Assembly: GCA_963931635.1 (NCBI GenBank)
Contig: OZ007034.1
Coordinates: 1,922,001 to 1,986,000, forward strand
Direction: 5' to 3'
DNA from: Caccoplasma sp905210875
GTDB lineage: Bacteria; Bacteroidota; Bacteroidia; Bacteroidales; UBA11471
Length of the DNA: 64,000 nucleotides
Both the position numbers and the translations under genes were made by a program. Shown here piece by piece: positions 17,000 to 25,729 of this stretch. Each line of letters opens with the position of its first letter. The stretch's first letter is position 1. The notes under the pieces are model-generated. The model saw only the letters and a list, made by a program, of their open reading frames with translations, did no database searches and was not told where the DNA came from.

Positions 17000-18295
17000 C
17001 TACTTTTGTTTGTTCTTTTCATTGTCAAGAAGCATCGTCAGTTCTTCTTCCACCTGTTCTATGCTCGGCAACGCCGATTTCAGGTTCTCCGGCACAGCCT
17101 TGCTGAGCTGATAATCGCTGATGCCGATAGGCTGGTCATAGCCTGTCAGTGCATATTGTGCTACAATCTCATCCTTGCCCTTGCATAGCAGCAACCCGAT
17201 GGTCTTGTTGTCATTCTCTCCCCTCAGTTTGTCATCCACCACATTGATGTAGAAGTTTAACTGTCCGGCATATTCCGGTTTGAACGGGGTCGCTTTCAGT
17301 TCCACGACCACATAGGCATGAAGTTTTATGTTATACAGGATTAAGTCGGCATAGAAATCGCTGTCGCCAATCTGGAAATGCTTCTGTCTTGCGACAAAGG
17401 CGAATCCGTTGCCCATTTCCAAAAGATAACGGGTGACGTGCTTCACCAGTTGTTCCTCTATGTCCCTTTCGTCCGCACGTTCTTTGGCTCCTGCCAAGTC
17501 AAAGATATACGGGTCTTTCAACAGGTAGTTGGCAAGGTCGCTTTGGGGTGCAGGAAGCGTGGTGGTAAAATTATTGACCTTGCAGCTGTTGATTTGCCTT
17601 TCGTACAATTTGCTTTCAATCTGCATTTTAAGGACATTGCTGCTCCAGCCCATTTCCACGGATTGTTTCATATACCAGTATTCCACACCCAACGGAAGCG
17701 AACTGTTGAGCATGACCATTTGGCTTGCCCAATTAATTCTTGCCACAGGCGATGCAAGGAACAGTTTTTCTATATCTCCGATGTCTGTTCTATAAATGGC
17801 AGATACGGTTTTTGCCACATTCTGAATTTGCGCAGGAACTTCCTGCGTAAATTCTAATTCTCGAAAATCAACTGATTGTATTTGCGCAGTAAGCTCCTGC
17901 GTAAATTGCCCGTTGTTTAATTTCAAGACTTCATCTGTTACATTCCGTATGTTTGGAAGCGACAGCCTTGCATCCGTTTCAATAAAACATCGTAGTACGC
18001 TCAATGGATACGACCTTGCGAATTGGCACATATAAGTAAGGTTGCGTTCCGAATATCCTTTCTTTTCGGGATAATTGAACCGTATCGCTTGCGCCAGTTT
18101 CTTGATGACCTTGCCGCCCCAGCCTTGCAGGTTCTGATGGTACAATATGTAATTGCCCATCTTCCAGTAATGGAACAGCATCTGCGCATTGGCGGCACTG
18201 ATGAGCCGGACTTGCGCCTGCTCTATTTCTGACCCGATGGCATTGACAAAAGCCTCGAAACTTCTTTTCTCTATGTTGTTGTCGTTGTTGCTCAT
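17000..18295 (-). CDS. DUF1016 (YhcG-like) PDDEXK nuclease
   Basis: 431 aa. N-terminal DUF1016 helical domain (SAANAQMLFHYWKMGNYI, GWGGKVIKKLAQAI, YSERNLTYMCQFA) and a C-terminal PDDEXK-fold nuclease domain with GDSDFYADLILYN and VVVELKA providing the D...ExK active site. Family members lie in mobile elements, often near restriction systems, and are thought to act on DNA, perhaps in defense or element maintenance; the exact activity is not established. Here no restriction-modification gene is adjacent. Confidence 0.88.
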   Translation of the reverse strand: MSNNDNNIEKRSFEAFVNAIGSEIEQAQVRLISAANAQMLFHYWKMGNYILYHQNLQGWGGKVIKKLAQAIRFNYPEKKGYSERNLTYMCQFARSYPLSVLRCFIETDARLSLPNIRNVTDEVLKLNNGQFTQELTAQIQSVDFRELEFTQEVPAQIQNVAKTVSAIYRTDIGDIEKLFLASPVARINWASQMVMLNSSLPLGVEYWYMKQSVEMGWSSNVLKMQIESKLYERQINSCKVNNFTTTLPAPQSDLANYLLKDPYIFDLAGAKERADERDIEEQLVKHVTRYLLEMGNGFAFVARQKHFQIGDSDFYADLILYNIKLHAYVVVELKATPFKPEYAGQLNFYINVVDDKLRGENDNKTIGLLLCKGKDEIVAQYALTGYDQPIGISDYQLSKAVPENLKSALPSIEQVEEELTMLLDNEKNKQK

Positions 18296-18364
18296 TGTTG
18301 TATGTTTTGAAAGTCACAAAGGTAAGCCCAATAACAGGCATTTCATGAAACTTGCTGATTGTTT

Positions 18365-19648
18365 TTACAGTTGGTTGAATTTATTCATTGCATTTGCCTT
18401 GATGTCATCTGCTATGTCAATATAAGGTTTCATGGCTTTATAATCGCTGTGTCCCGTCCATTTCATGACCACTTGTGCCGGAATACCGAGAGCCAAGGCG
18501 TTACAGATGAATGTCCTTCGTCCGGCGTGAGTGCTTAACAGTGCGTATTTAGGTGTCACTTCATCTATACGCTCATTTCCTTTATAATATGTTTCCCTTA
18601 CAGGCTCGTTGATTTCGGCAAGCTCGCCCAACTCTTTCAGATAATCATTCATTTTCTGATTGCTGATGACTGGCAGTGCCATGTTGTTCTCAAAGTGAAT
18701 GTCCTTGTATTTTTCAAGTATGGCTTTGCTGTATTTGTTCAGCTCTATGTTTAGGCTGTCCGCCGTTTTGACGGTAGTAACTTCTATGTGGTCGGATTTG
18801 ACGTCACTTCGCTTCAAGTTACGGACATCTGAATACCTTAGACTTGTGAAACAACAGAACAGGAAAACATCCCGGACACGTTCCAGATATTGTTTGTCTT
18901 TGGGTATCTGATAGTCTTTCAGTCTATTCAATTCTTCCCATGTCAGAAAGATTACTTTCTTTGAGGTGGTTTTCAATTTTGGTTTGAATGTATCGTATGC
19001 AATGTTTTGATTATATCCCTTTTTGAAACTCCATCGCAGGAACCATTTGAGGAATCCTATCTGTTTGCCGATGGTACTGTTTCTCATGTCTTTTTTGTCA
19101 CGCAAGAAGTTTACATACTCGTTTAGTCCGAACTCATCGAAATACTCAAAAGTCACATCTTCTTTGAACTCTTTTAGGTGATTTTTTACGGCTGCAAATT
19201 TTTCGTATGTGGATTCTGTCCAGTTGTTCTGATTGCCACATTCCTTGACAAACTCATCAAATATCTCCCAGAAACTTATTTTAGTATCTTCCTGCTGCTC
19301 CTCGCTGTTATTTTTCATTCGCAGATTGAATGCTTCTTTCAACTGTTGGGTGGTCGGCATGGTTTCCTGTACCTCAAATTCTTTGAACACGTTTTGAATT
19401 TCGGCATAGTATCTTAGCAAATCCGCATTGATTTCGGATGCGCTTTGCTTCAATTTATTGGTACATCCGTTTTTTACACGCTGCTTGCCCGCATCCCACT
19501 TGGCTACATCAATGCGGTAGCCGGTTGTAAACTCGATGCGGTGGCTTGCGTATATGACACGCATACGGATGGGTACGTTCTCCACGATTGGAACGCCGTT
19601 CTTTTTGCGGCTTTCAGGTGCAAAAATGATGTTTCGTTTGATGTTCAT
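18365..19648 (-). CDS. Tyrosine site-specific integrase
   Basis: Catalyses integration and excision at tRNA-Ser. From the ATG at 19648 (MNIKRNIIFAPESRKKNG) it is 427 aa, a normal size; the open frame extends 14 codons further without need. Domains: N-terminal arm-binding region, SAM-like core-binding region (FVKECGNQNNWTESTYEKF), C-terminal catalytic domain with Arg in TSLRYSDVRNL, STHAGRRTFI (HxxR), WTGHSDYK and the nucleophile Tyr in MKPYIDIAD. It is the outermost gene, 150 bp from the right att core, as usual for such elements. Confidence 0.95.
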   Translation of the reverse strand: MNIKRNIIFAPESRKKNGVPIVENVPIRMRVIYASHRIEFTTGYRIDVAKWDAGKQRVKNGCTNKLKQSASEINADLLRYYAEIQNVFKEFEVQETMPTTQQLKEAFNLRMKNNSEEQQEDTKISFWEIFDEFVKECGNQNNWTESTYEKFAAVKNHLKEFKEDVTFEYFDEFGLNEYVNFLRDKKDMRNSTIGKQIGFLKWFLRWSFKKGYNQNIAYDTFKPKLKTTSKKVIFLTWEELNRLKDYQIPKDKQYLERVRDVFLFCCFTSLRYSDVRNLKRSDVKSDHIEVTTVKTADSLNIELNKYSKAILEKYKDIHFENNMALPVISNQKMNDYLKELGELAEINEPVRETYYKGNERIDEVTPKYALLSTHAGRRTFICNALALGIPAQVVMKWTGHSDYKAMKPYIDIADDIKANAMNKFNQL

Positions 19649-19797
19649 GACTGGGTGTATTTGAAATTCTGCACCCAAATATACACCCAAAAATTGAAAT
19701 AGCGAGCGATATTCGATAATATTTAGATTTAATTATGATTGTAATAAGCTGGTTATTAATAGGCATTTGCGATTGTGTGATATTTTGAGATAGTACA

Positions 19798-19820
19798 GGT
19801 TCGAGAGCCTGTCTCTCCGC
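19798..19820 (+). repeat. Right attachment site, degenerate tRNA-Ser 3' end
   Basis: Matches the tRNA-Ser T-arm and acceptor (7989-8011) at 19 of 23 positions: GGTTCGA, seven variable bases, TCTCTCCGC. The T-stem no longer folds properly, so it is a duplicated fragment and not a working tRNA. Confidence 0.7.
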
Positions 19821-19822
19821 TG

Positions 19823-19864
19823 AAAAGGGAGCAAATCCAAAAATTTCTGGATTTGCTCCCTTTT
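19823..19864 (+). terminator. Terminator right of the att core
   Basis: Perfect 16-bp stem (19823-19838 with 19849-19864) and T-run; may once have served as the tRNA-Ser terminator before the present insertion. Confidence 0.75.
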
Positions 19865-19883
19865 TTACACCCAAGAATGTAAA
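19863..19883. repeat. 21-bp direct repeat, right copy
   Basis: Identical to 8054-8074, at the same distance (42 bp gap) from its att core. Lies 26 bp upstream of the start of the zinc-ribbon gene. Confidence 0.7.
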
Positions 19884-19909
19884 ATTGGCGTTTTAGCTAT
19901 ATTAAAGCC

Positions 19910-22015
19910 ATGCATAATACAAAATTACCCTTGCATATTAATTCTTTAGCATCTAAGTTTCCTGAAATAGCCAAGGAATGGTGTTATGAAAAAAATGGAG
20001 ATTTAACACCAGATGCGGTTTTTGCTGGTTCACATAAAGAAGCATTCTGGAAATGTACCCAATGTGGTCAAATTTATAAAATGAGAGTTTGTAATCGAAC
20101 GGCACCATCAAGAGCTAAAACAACAAATAAATGCCCTATTTGCTTGGGAAGAATAGTTATACCTGGATTCAATAGTCTTAAAGCTAAATTTAGCGAGATG
20201 GTTGAAAATGATTGGGATTATGAACTAAATACAATAGATCCAGACACAATTCCTCCACATAGCAATAAAAAATATTGGTGGCATTGTAAAAACGGTCATA
20301 AATATCAAGCATCAGCTAATAACAGAACGAGTCAAACTGGTGGAAATTGTCCATATTGTTCTCATCAAAAACTAATAATCGAAAACTCTTTAGCCATACA
20401 AAATCCTGAATTGGCAAAAGAATGGGATTATGATAAAAATGTCCTAACACCATACGATATACCAGCATATTCTAATCAAAAGGTATGGTGGAAATGTATA
20501 AATGGTCATAGCTGGTTGGCAAGAGTTAATAATAGAAATAATGGTAGAGGGTGTCCCGAATGTTCAAAAGGTAAACACACATCATTTCCAGAACAAGTAA
20601 TTTATTATTATGTGAAACGCCTTTTCCCTGATACAATAAATGGGGTTAAAATAGACAACATGGAAGTTGATATATTTATACCATCTATAAAAATAGGCAT
20701 TGAGTATGATGGTGAATATTATCACAATTCAGAGAAGCGCCTTAAACACGATTTGCTAAAAAATAAAACGATGCTAAAGCATGGTATTCATTTAATACGA
20801 ATACGTGAAGATGGATGCCCTATTATAAAAGATACGACTTGTACTATATTTACTTTTAAGTATTCCTCTGATTATAGTAACTTAGGAACAGTAATTAAGA
20901 ATTTACTTGTACATTTATCAAAATGCACGACAACTGAAATTCATATTGAAGTAGATATTAATAAAATAAAGAATCAAATACTTAGTGAACTGTCTACTGT
21001 TCCTAGTGGGCAAGATTTATTGTCGGTGAATCCAGTATTATCACAAGAGTGGGATTATAAGTTAAATTATCCTCTTACTCCAAACATGGTATTACCGAAG
21101 TCCAGTAAAAAAGTTTTTTGGAAATGTAGTAAATGTGGATATGTTTGGGAAAGTCTTATAAGTTCTCGAAACAAAGGATATGGATGTCCAAAATGTGCAA
21201 AGAAACAACATTATACTACCAACGAATGGATTGAGGAGGCAAAAAAAATTCATGGAAATAAATTTGATTATACAAAGTCTGTATATGTAAATTCAAAAAC
21301 GCCTATTATAATAACTTGTAAGATACATGGTGATTTTCAACAATTACCATCGGAGCATTTACAAGGTAAAGGTTGTAAATATTGCGCTAAACAAGCATTT
21401 CATGTCATAGATAGTTTGGCTAATAAATATCCGGAAATAGCATCAGAATGGGATTATGAACTAAATAATTCGACTGGATTTACTCCACAAAATATAGGTA
21501 TTGATACTACTAGATTATTTTATTGGCATTGTAATAATGGAGAAAAACATAGTTATAAAGCAACAATTGCAAGTCGGGTATATAGACATTCAGGGTGTGC
21601 TGTATGCCATGGTAAACAAATATCTCCGGATAGAAGTTTAGCTATGCTAAATCCTGCTTTGGCAGCAGAATGGTGTGCTGAAAATGATAAGACACCTTAT
21701 GAGGTAACTCCTAAATCTGATTATGAAGCCTTGTGGAAATGTCCTAATCCTAACCATCCCCCCTATAAACAAAAGGTTGAAGTTCGCTCAAGAGGAGTTG
21801 GGTGTATATATTGTAGTCGTATGGGAAAAAAGCATCCGAAAGATTATGAAGATGAATTACATTGTAAATTCCCAAATATCAAAATTTTGAAATCTTTTTC
21901 AAGGTCTAATGAACGCATTGAATGCCAATGTGAAAAATGTGGTTATATTTGGAATCCATACCCTTACTCTTTATTAAAGAGCAAAGGATGTCCTAATTGT
22001 AAAAATCTTGATTAA
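19910..22015 (+). CDS. Zinc-ribbon repeat protein with embedded PDDEXK/Vsr-like nuclease
   Basis: 701 aa, strongly AT-rich codons. Order: three treble-clef/zinc-ribbon units (about residues 12-217) of the form PE.AKEWDY..N..LTP..I...SN.K.WWKC..GH.W...VNNR..G.GCP.C; a nuclease-like domain (about 222-330) with SFPEQVIYYY, MEVDIFIP and KIGIEYDGEYYH, the E-D-E-x-D layout of Vsr/DUF559-type PDDEXK enzymes; a further ribbon; a TNEWIEEAKKIHGNKFDYTKSVY...HGDFQQLPSEHL module; then three more ribbons. Probably a DNA-binding endonuclease. Family members are seen on phages and islands; role unknown, defense or mobility plausible. No signal peptide. Confidence 0.75.
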   Translation: MHNTKLPLHINSLASKFPEIAKEWCYEKNGDLTPDAVFAGSHKEAFWKCTQCGQIYKMRVCNRTAPSRAKTTNKCPICLGRIVIPGFNSLKAKFSEMVENDWDYELNTIDPDTIPPHSNKKYWWHCKNGHKYQASANNRTSQTGGNCPYCSHQKLIIENSLAIQNPELAKEWDYDKNVLTPYDIPAYSNQKVWWKCINGHSWLARVNNRNNGRGCPECSKGKHTSFPEQVIYYYVKRLFPDTINGVKIDNMEVDIFIPSIKIGIEYDGEYYHNSEKRLKHDLLKNKTMLKHGIHLIRIREDGCPIIKDTTCTIFTFKYSSDYSNLGTVIKNLLVHLSKCTTTEIHIEVDINKIKNQILSELSTVPSGQDLLSVNPVLSQEWDYKLNYPLTPNMVLPKSSKKVFWKCSKCGYVWESLISSRNKGYGCPKCAKKQHYTTNEWIEEAKKIHGNKFDYTKSVYVNSKTPIIITCKIHGDFQQLPSEHLQGKGCKYCAKQAFHVIDSLANKYPEIASEWDYELNNSTGFTPQNIGIDTTRLFYWHCNNGEKHSYKATIASRVYRHSGCAVCHGKQISPDRSLAMLNPALAAEWCAENDKTPYEVTPKSDYEALWKCPNPNHPPYKQKVEVRSRGVGCIYCSRMGKKHPKDYEDELHCKFPNIKILKSFSRSNERIECQCEKCGYIWNPYPYSLLKSKGCPNCKNLD

Positions 22016-22414
22016 TTATTTTTTATAACGCTAGAATCTTGCTTATATATATTATATGTTATCTCTTATATTTGACAGATGTTGAATGTTTTTAATTTGT
22101 TAATTTACTAAAAAGACCATTCTGCCAATCGTGATTTGTTTATGAAAATATTCAGTTTGGTTTCGCTGTTGATTTTTTAGGTATGATTTCGGCTTTCAAT
22201 TAAAAAAGAGGAGTAACACAAATTTTATTTGGCTACTCCTTTCTCCGAAATTTAAGCGATTTGACAGTTGTAGTTTGAGCCCTAGATTTTTTTGATATAT
22301 TTGTAATATTTGAAAACCTTGTCGTAGCTTATCGTGCTGCTTTTGAAACGTTATCCAATTTGCTGATTTTTAGCATTTTATTGTGTTATGATGTAAGCAT
22401 ACGGTGTGAATGTG
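22016..22414. other. Gene-free AT-rich stretch at the island border
   Basis: 399 bp with no credible ORF. It holds one terminator-like hairpin (22209-22240) and the transition from AT-rich island DNA to the fimbrial operon. Nothing else recognised. Confidence 0.6.
22209..22240 (-). terminator. Likely terminator of the fimbrial operon
   Basis: AGGAGTA/TACTCCT stem with an 18-nt loop; on the minus strand it is followed by CTTTTTT. It is 175 bp past the last fimbrial gene. Confidence 0.5.
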
Positions 22415-24709
22415 TCAATAGATGTATTCAACGTCGGACTTCTTGAACCGGAGAATACGGGTGTCGTAACTGCTGGCTCCGTTTTTCGTCAGGTACAGGT
22501 TGGACATGCCCCCATTCATGTACCACCCTTCACCGGTGGGGGAGTAAACCCCGAAAAGGATATTGTTGTAATGCCCCGAATGCATTATGCCGGCATCGTT
22601 CCACTGTGCCGCCGGGCCATACCATACGAGTGGCTCGTGTTCGGGATAGTCGGGGCTCGACATGGCGACATAGATGATGTTCGATATGGTCATGGTGCCT
22701 ACGGGTATGTCGTTCTTGCGAAGTTGCTGACGTTTTATCTGTGAATGTCCGTTCCACGGGTTTTTCAATGTGTGGGTTCCGTTATACATCATCCATATAT
22801 AGTCTGTCGCATCGAACAGCCGGTTGAACTCTTCCATCGAGGGCAGCTCGTATCCGTCGGGCGAAAGAGCCTTCGGGTCCAATTTGTTGATGTGTACTTT
22901 TTCGTCTCGGGTGAATCGTTCCAAGACAACGACGCCGTCTTGTTCGATAACCTGCATACCTTGCCCGCTGCCACCTTGGTATGCCCAGCCCCAGAGGTCG
23001 AAAAAGTCTGCCGCTGAGCAGGAGGTGAGATATTGAAAGAGGGTCATGCCCGATTGCGCGGCCGGGTCGGACGAGGAGAGTATCTGATCTTCAAAACTCT
23101 TTGAGTTTTTGATGGCATTGTATTTGCACCACCACACACCATGCAGCCATGTTACCGGCAAGCCGTAATTGCGACGTATTACGGTATAGGCTTCCCGGTC
23201 GGTGTTGTCTTCTTTGTTTCTGATGACAAGGGTGGCCGATTGCTTGCGGCCGTTGGCCGTGAGGTCATTGGGGCGCCAACCGCCCAACACGCGGTATCGG
23301 TTGCCGTCACTCTCGGCCTCAATCTTTATCCAGGCATCTTCTCCTTCTTCAAATTCTACAATCATCTCTTTTTCGGACGGAAGCGTAAAAATACCGAACT
23401 CGTTGTCTATGTAGCGGCCGAAATCGTGGGTATATGTATCTGTCCCGAACTCCAACGCCCCTTCGCTGGTTGTGGGGTTTCCCGTCATACGTATGTGAAT
23501 GTGGTCTTCGGGGTAGGAGTTATGCAGTCCTTTCCGATGGAAATAGAGCGAGAGGTCAGCCGTTTTCATGTTGGGTGCATAGAGTTTTTTGCGAATCCTG
23601 AAAAGGTTGATGCCCGATAAAGAGTTTTCGGCCTTATTGCTGAGTTCCGGGTCGGAGACCGGTTCTACGGTCAGCAAGTCATCGGCTACCGGCACGACCT
23701 CCAATTCGCTGTCGCTTTTTATGGCCACGATGAAATCGGTTTCCAGATGTGGCAGTATGAGCATGGTACCCTCCTGGGCAATCGTTACATTACGGGGTAG
23801 CGCCACAAGGGTCGAGTCAATGGTAGGGGGTGAGTCTATTCCCGGTTTCAAAGCGGTGTCTCCGCCGTCTTTCCATTCCTCTACGGTGAGTTGCACCTCT
23901 TTGTCGACCACATCTTTGCGGAGGGTGATGGAGTAGATCGTATTGCGGGAAATCGTTTCGGGCAAATCGCTTTCGAGCGAGTACTCTTTTCCCTCGATGG
24001 TAGCGTTTAACACGACCTTCAAGTCCCGATTGTGCTGCTCATACACATACAGGATTCCCTGCTCGGTATCGTGATACGGCTGTTCAGGTACAAGCGCAAT
24101 GTCGGTCGTGTCTCTCACTTCGGGCGAGACGACCTCTGATTGGGGAAAGAGGTAGGCATTCTTCTCTACATTCTTAAAGGTTATCTCTTTTACCTCGACC
24201 GTTCCGGCCACGGCAATTCGCAAATCGAAGCGGGCGGCCGCTCTTTTCAGCGATACCGGGATTACATAATCCGACGGGTTGGATAGCGATACGACACCGG
24301 TATATACCTTTTCGGCTTTACCATCGGTGGAGTGTATGATGGTTTCGCGCCATTCCTCTTCCGAAAGTCCCAGTGCGGGCGATGCGAAGTCGGGGAGAAG
24401 GGAGGCGTTGGCCACAACATACAGATTCCCTTTCATGGCATCGAGCCGAAATTCGTATTTGCTGTGGGCCTGTTTGCTCCCGATATATTCTTTTACAAAT
24501 TTCCCCTCATCAAAGAGGAAGGCACCGATCTCTTCTATATTGTCTTCACTGTCGACCTCTGTCTGATTGTCAGAAAAAAGATACGATACCTCTGCGCATA
24601 TTATCCTGTCGCTGTTTTCAAAAAGGTCCTCTCCGTGCGACTGGTCGTCGCAGGACAAACCGGTCAGTAACAGAAGTGTAAGAAAGAAAACCGAATATAT
24701 TTTTCTCAT
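22415..24709 (-). CDS. Large Mfa2/FimB-type lipoprotein, possible fimbrial tip subunit
   Basis: 764 aa from the ATG at 24709 (MRKIYSVFFLTLLLLTGLSCDD), chosen because it opens a clean lipoprotein signal with Cys in TGLSC. Residues about 25-305 are an Mfa2/FimB-like beta-sandwich pair (YVVANAS; VSLKRAAARFDLRI; YVYEQHNRDLKVVL; ISRNTIYSITLR) and align with the 301-aa neighbour. The remaining 450 residues form a C-terminal module with GNRYRVLGGWRPND, WWCKYNA, YQGGSGQG and DGYELPSMEEFNRLF, ending DTRILRFKKSDVEYIY, shared with the 753-aa paralogue. Predicted outer-membrane anchored adhesin or fimbrial cap. Last gene of the operon. Confidence 0.7.
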   Translation of the reverse strand: MRKIYSVFFLTLLLLTGLSCDDQSHGEDLFENSDRIICAEVSYLFSDNQTEVDSEDNIEEIGAFLFDEGKFVKEYIGSKQAHSKYEFRLDAMKGNLYVVANASLLPDFASPALGLSEEEWRETIIHSTDGKAEKVYTGVVSLSNPSDYVIPVSLKRAAARFDLRIAVAGTVEVKEITFKNVEKNAYLFPQSEVVSPEVRDTTDIALVPEQPYHDTEQGILYVYEQHNRDLKVVLNATIEGKEYSLESDLPETISRNTIYSITLRKDVVDKEVQLTVEEWKDGGDTALKPGIDSPPTIDSTLVALPRNVTIAQEGTMLILPHLETDFIVAIKSDSELEVVPVADDLLTVEPVSDPELSNKAENSLSGINLFRIRKKLYAPNMKTADLSLYFHRKGLHNSYPEDHIHIRMTGNPTTSEGALEFGTDTYTHDFGRYIDNEFGIFTLPSEKEMIVEFEEGEDAWIKIEAESDGNRYRVLGGWRPNDLTANGRKQSATLVIRNKEDNTDREAYTVIRRNYGLPVTWLHGVWWCKYNAIKNSKSFEDQILSSSDPAAQSGMTLFQYLTSCSAADFFDLWGWAYQGGSGQGMQVIEQDGVVVLERFTRDEKVHINKLDPKALSPDGYELPSMEEFNRLFDATDYIWMMYNGTHTLKNPWNGHSQIKRQQLRKNDIPVGTMTISNIIYVAMSSPDYPEHEPLVWYGPAAQWNDAGIMHSGHYNNILFGVYSPTGEGWYMNGGMSNLYLTKNGASSYDTRILRFKKSDVEYIY

Positions 24710-24750
24710 AATGTCCATATCATTTTCTATGTGTAACAAAGATTGCAAGC

Positions 24751-24767
24751 GCCCCACGCCGTGGGGC
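24751..24767 (+). terminator. Small hairpin in the 63-bp intergenic gap
   Basis: GCCCCAC/GTGGGGC with 3-nt loop. The T-run follows on the + strand, opposite to the operon, so on the operon mRNA it is a stem without U-tail; it may act as an mRNA processing or stability element. Confidence 0.4.
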
Positions 24768-24772
24768 TTTTT

Positions 24773-25678
24773 TTAATTTGAAGAGCTCAGCGTGTGGGGC
24801 ACGAGTTCGGTATCAGGCCCTTCTTCCCATTCGTCGAAAGAGACTTCGACCGTTACATCGATGACATCCTGGCGGACGGTTATCGTATAAATCGTGTTGC
24901 GCATGATGTCGCCGTTAAACGCTTTTGTCAGGGTATGAGACTTCCCGTTGATAACGGCTTCGACACTTATTTCAAGATTCTCATTGGCCTGTTCATAGGC
25001 ATAGAATACGGCCGGAGTATCTGTCGCAAGCGGGGTGTCGAAAGAGACACTCATGTCGCCCACAGGGACTTCCTGGGGGGTGTATGCGCTGCCGTCGGAA
25101 AAAAGGGTGCCTGATTGTGCGGCATTCTTCAAGGTGATGCGGCTTACCGATGCTGTACCCGCGGTTCTGATTTGGAGGTCGAAACGGGCAAATCCTCTTT
25201 TCAGACTCACCGGGAGTGTGGTCTGTGAGGCCTCCATGTGGTTCAGATTTACACTCCCCGAATAGAAATGTACCGGTGCATTGTTTTTCACCGTCATACA
25301 TCTCTTCAACCACTCTTCCTCCGTTATCTCCTGACTTTTCAACTCTTCCAGGTGAATCTGTTCTTGGGTATTTGCCAGTACATACAATGTCCCGGCATAT
25401 TTGTCGAGTTGTATGTCGAAGCTGTTCCCTGAGAGAACAAGGTCGTTATAGATACGGGTCATCTTTCCGCCCTCGAATATACAAGCCTGCATATCTGTTA
25501 CGATACTCTCGTTTTCCAGGGCCGGCCCGATGCCATCATATTTTGTTATGGAGGTCTTTACGGTTCTGTGGTCATCTCCATTTCCATCGGGGAAGGAGGG
25601 GGTTGTTGCATCATCTTTCGAGCATGATGCGAAAAGGCTTAAAGATGCGAATACGGTATAGAAAAGTCTTGTTTTCAT
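24773..25678 (-). CDS. Mfa2/FimB family fimbrial anchor lipoprotein
   Basis: 301 aa, lipoprotein signal MKTRLFYTVFASLSLFASCSKDD. Two beta domains of the P. gingivalis FimB/Mfa2 type: TLYVLANTQEQ, LPVSLKRGFARFDLQIRTAG, VFYAYEQANENLEISVEAV, MRNTIYTITVRQDVIDVTVEVSFDEWEEG. In the known system this protein anchors and terminates the fimbrial shaft at the outer membrane. It corresponds to the N-terminal third of both large neighbours, so the locus grew by duplication. Third gene of the operon. Confidence 0.82.
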   Translation of the reverse strand: MKTRLFYTVFASLSLFASCSKDDATTPSFPDGNGDDHRTVKTSITKYDGIGPALENESIVTDMQACIFEGGKMTRIYNDLVLSGNSFDIQLDKYAGTLYVLANTQEQIHLEELKSQEITEEEWLKRCMTVKNNAPVHFYSGSVNLNHMEASQTTLPVSLKRGFARFDLQIRTAGTASVSRITLKNAAQSGTLFSDGSAYTPQEVPVGDMSVSFDTPLATDTPAVFYAYEQANENLEISVEAVINGKSHTLTKAFNGDIMRNTIYTITVRQDVIDVTVEVSFDEWEEGPDTELVPHTLSSSN

Positions 25679-25729
25679 TATCGGCGTTTCGGTTAAAGTT
25701 TGGTGTTCCTATTTTTATGGTTTTCAGTG

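Larger units (their letters stand above)
19821..22260. mobile_element. Possible second att-flanked segment without integrase
   Basis: Inference. The DNA right of the att core repeats the left-end plan of the main element: core, 42 bp, then the same 21-bp repeat. It contains one AT-rich cargo gene and no recombinase. The right border is unknown; CTTTCTCCG at 22239-22247 is one base from the att core but may be chance. Confidence 0.35.

Noticed and set aside
19798..19820. A second tRNA gene
   Set aside because: Only the 3' quarter is present, the T-stem does not pair properly and there is no anticodon arm upstream.
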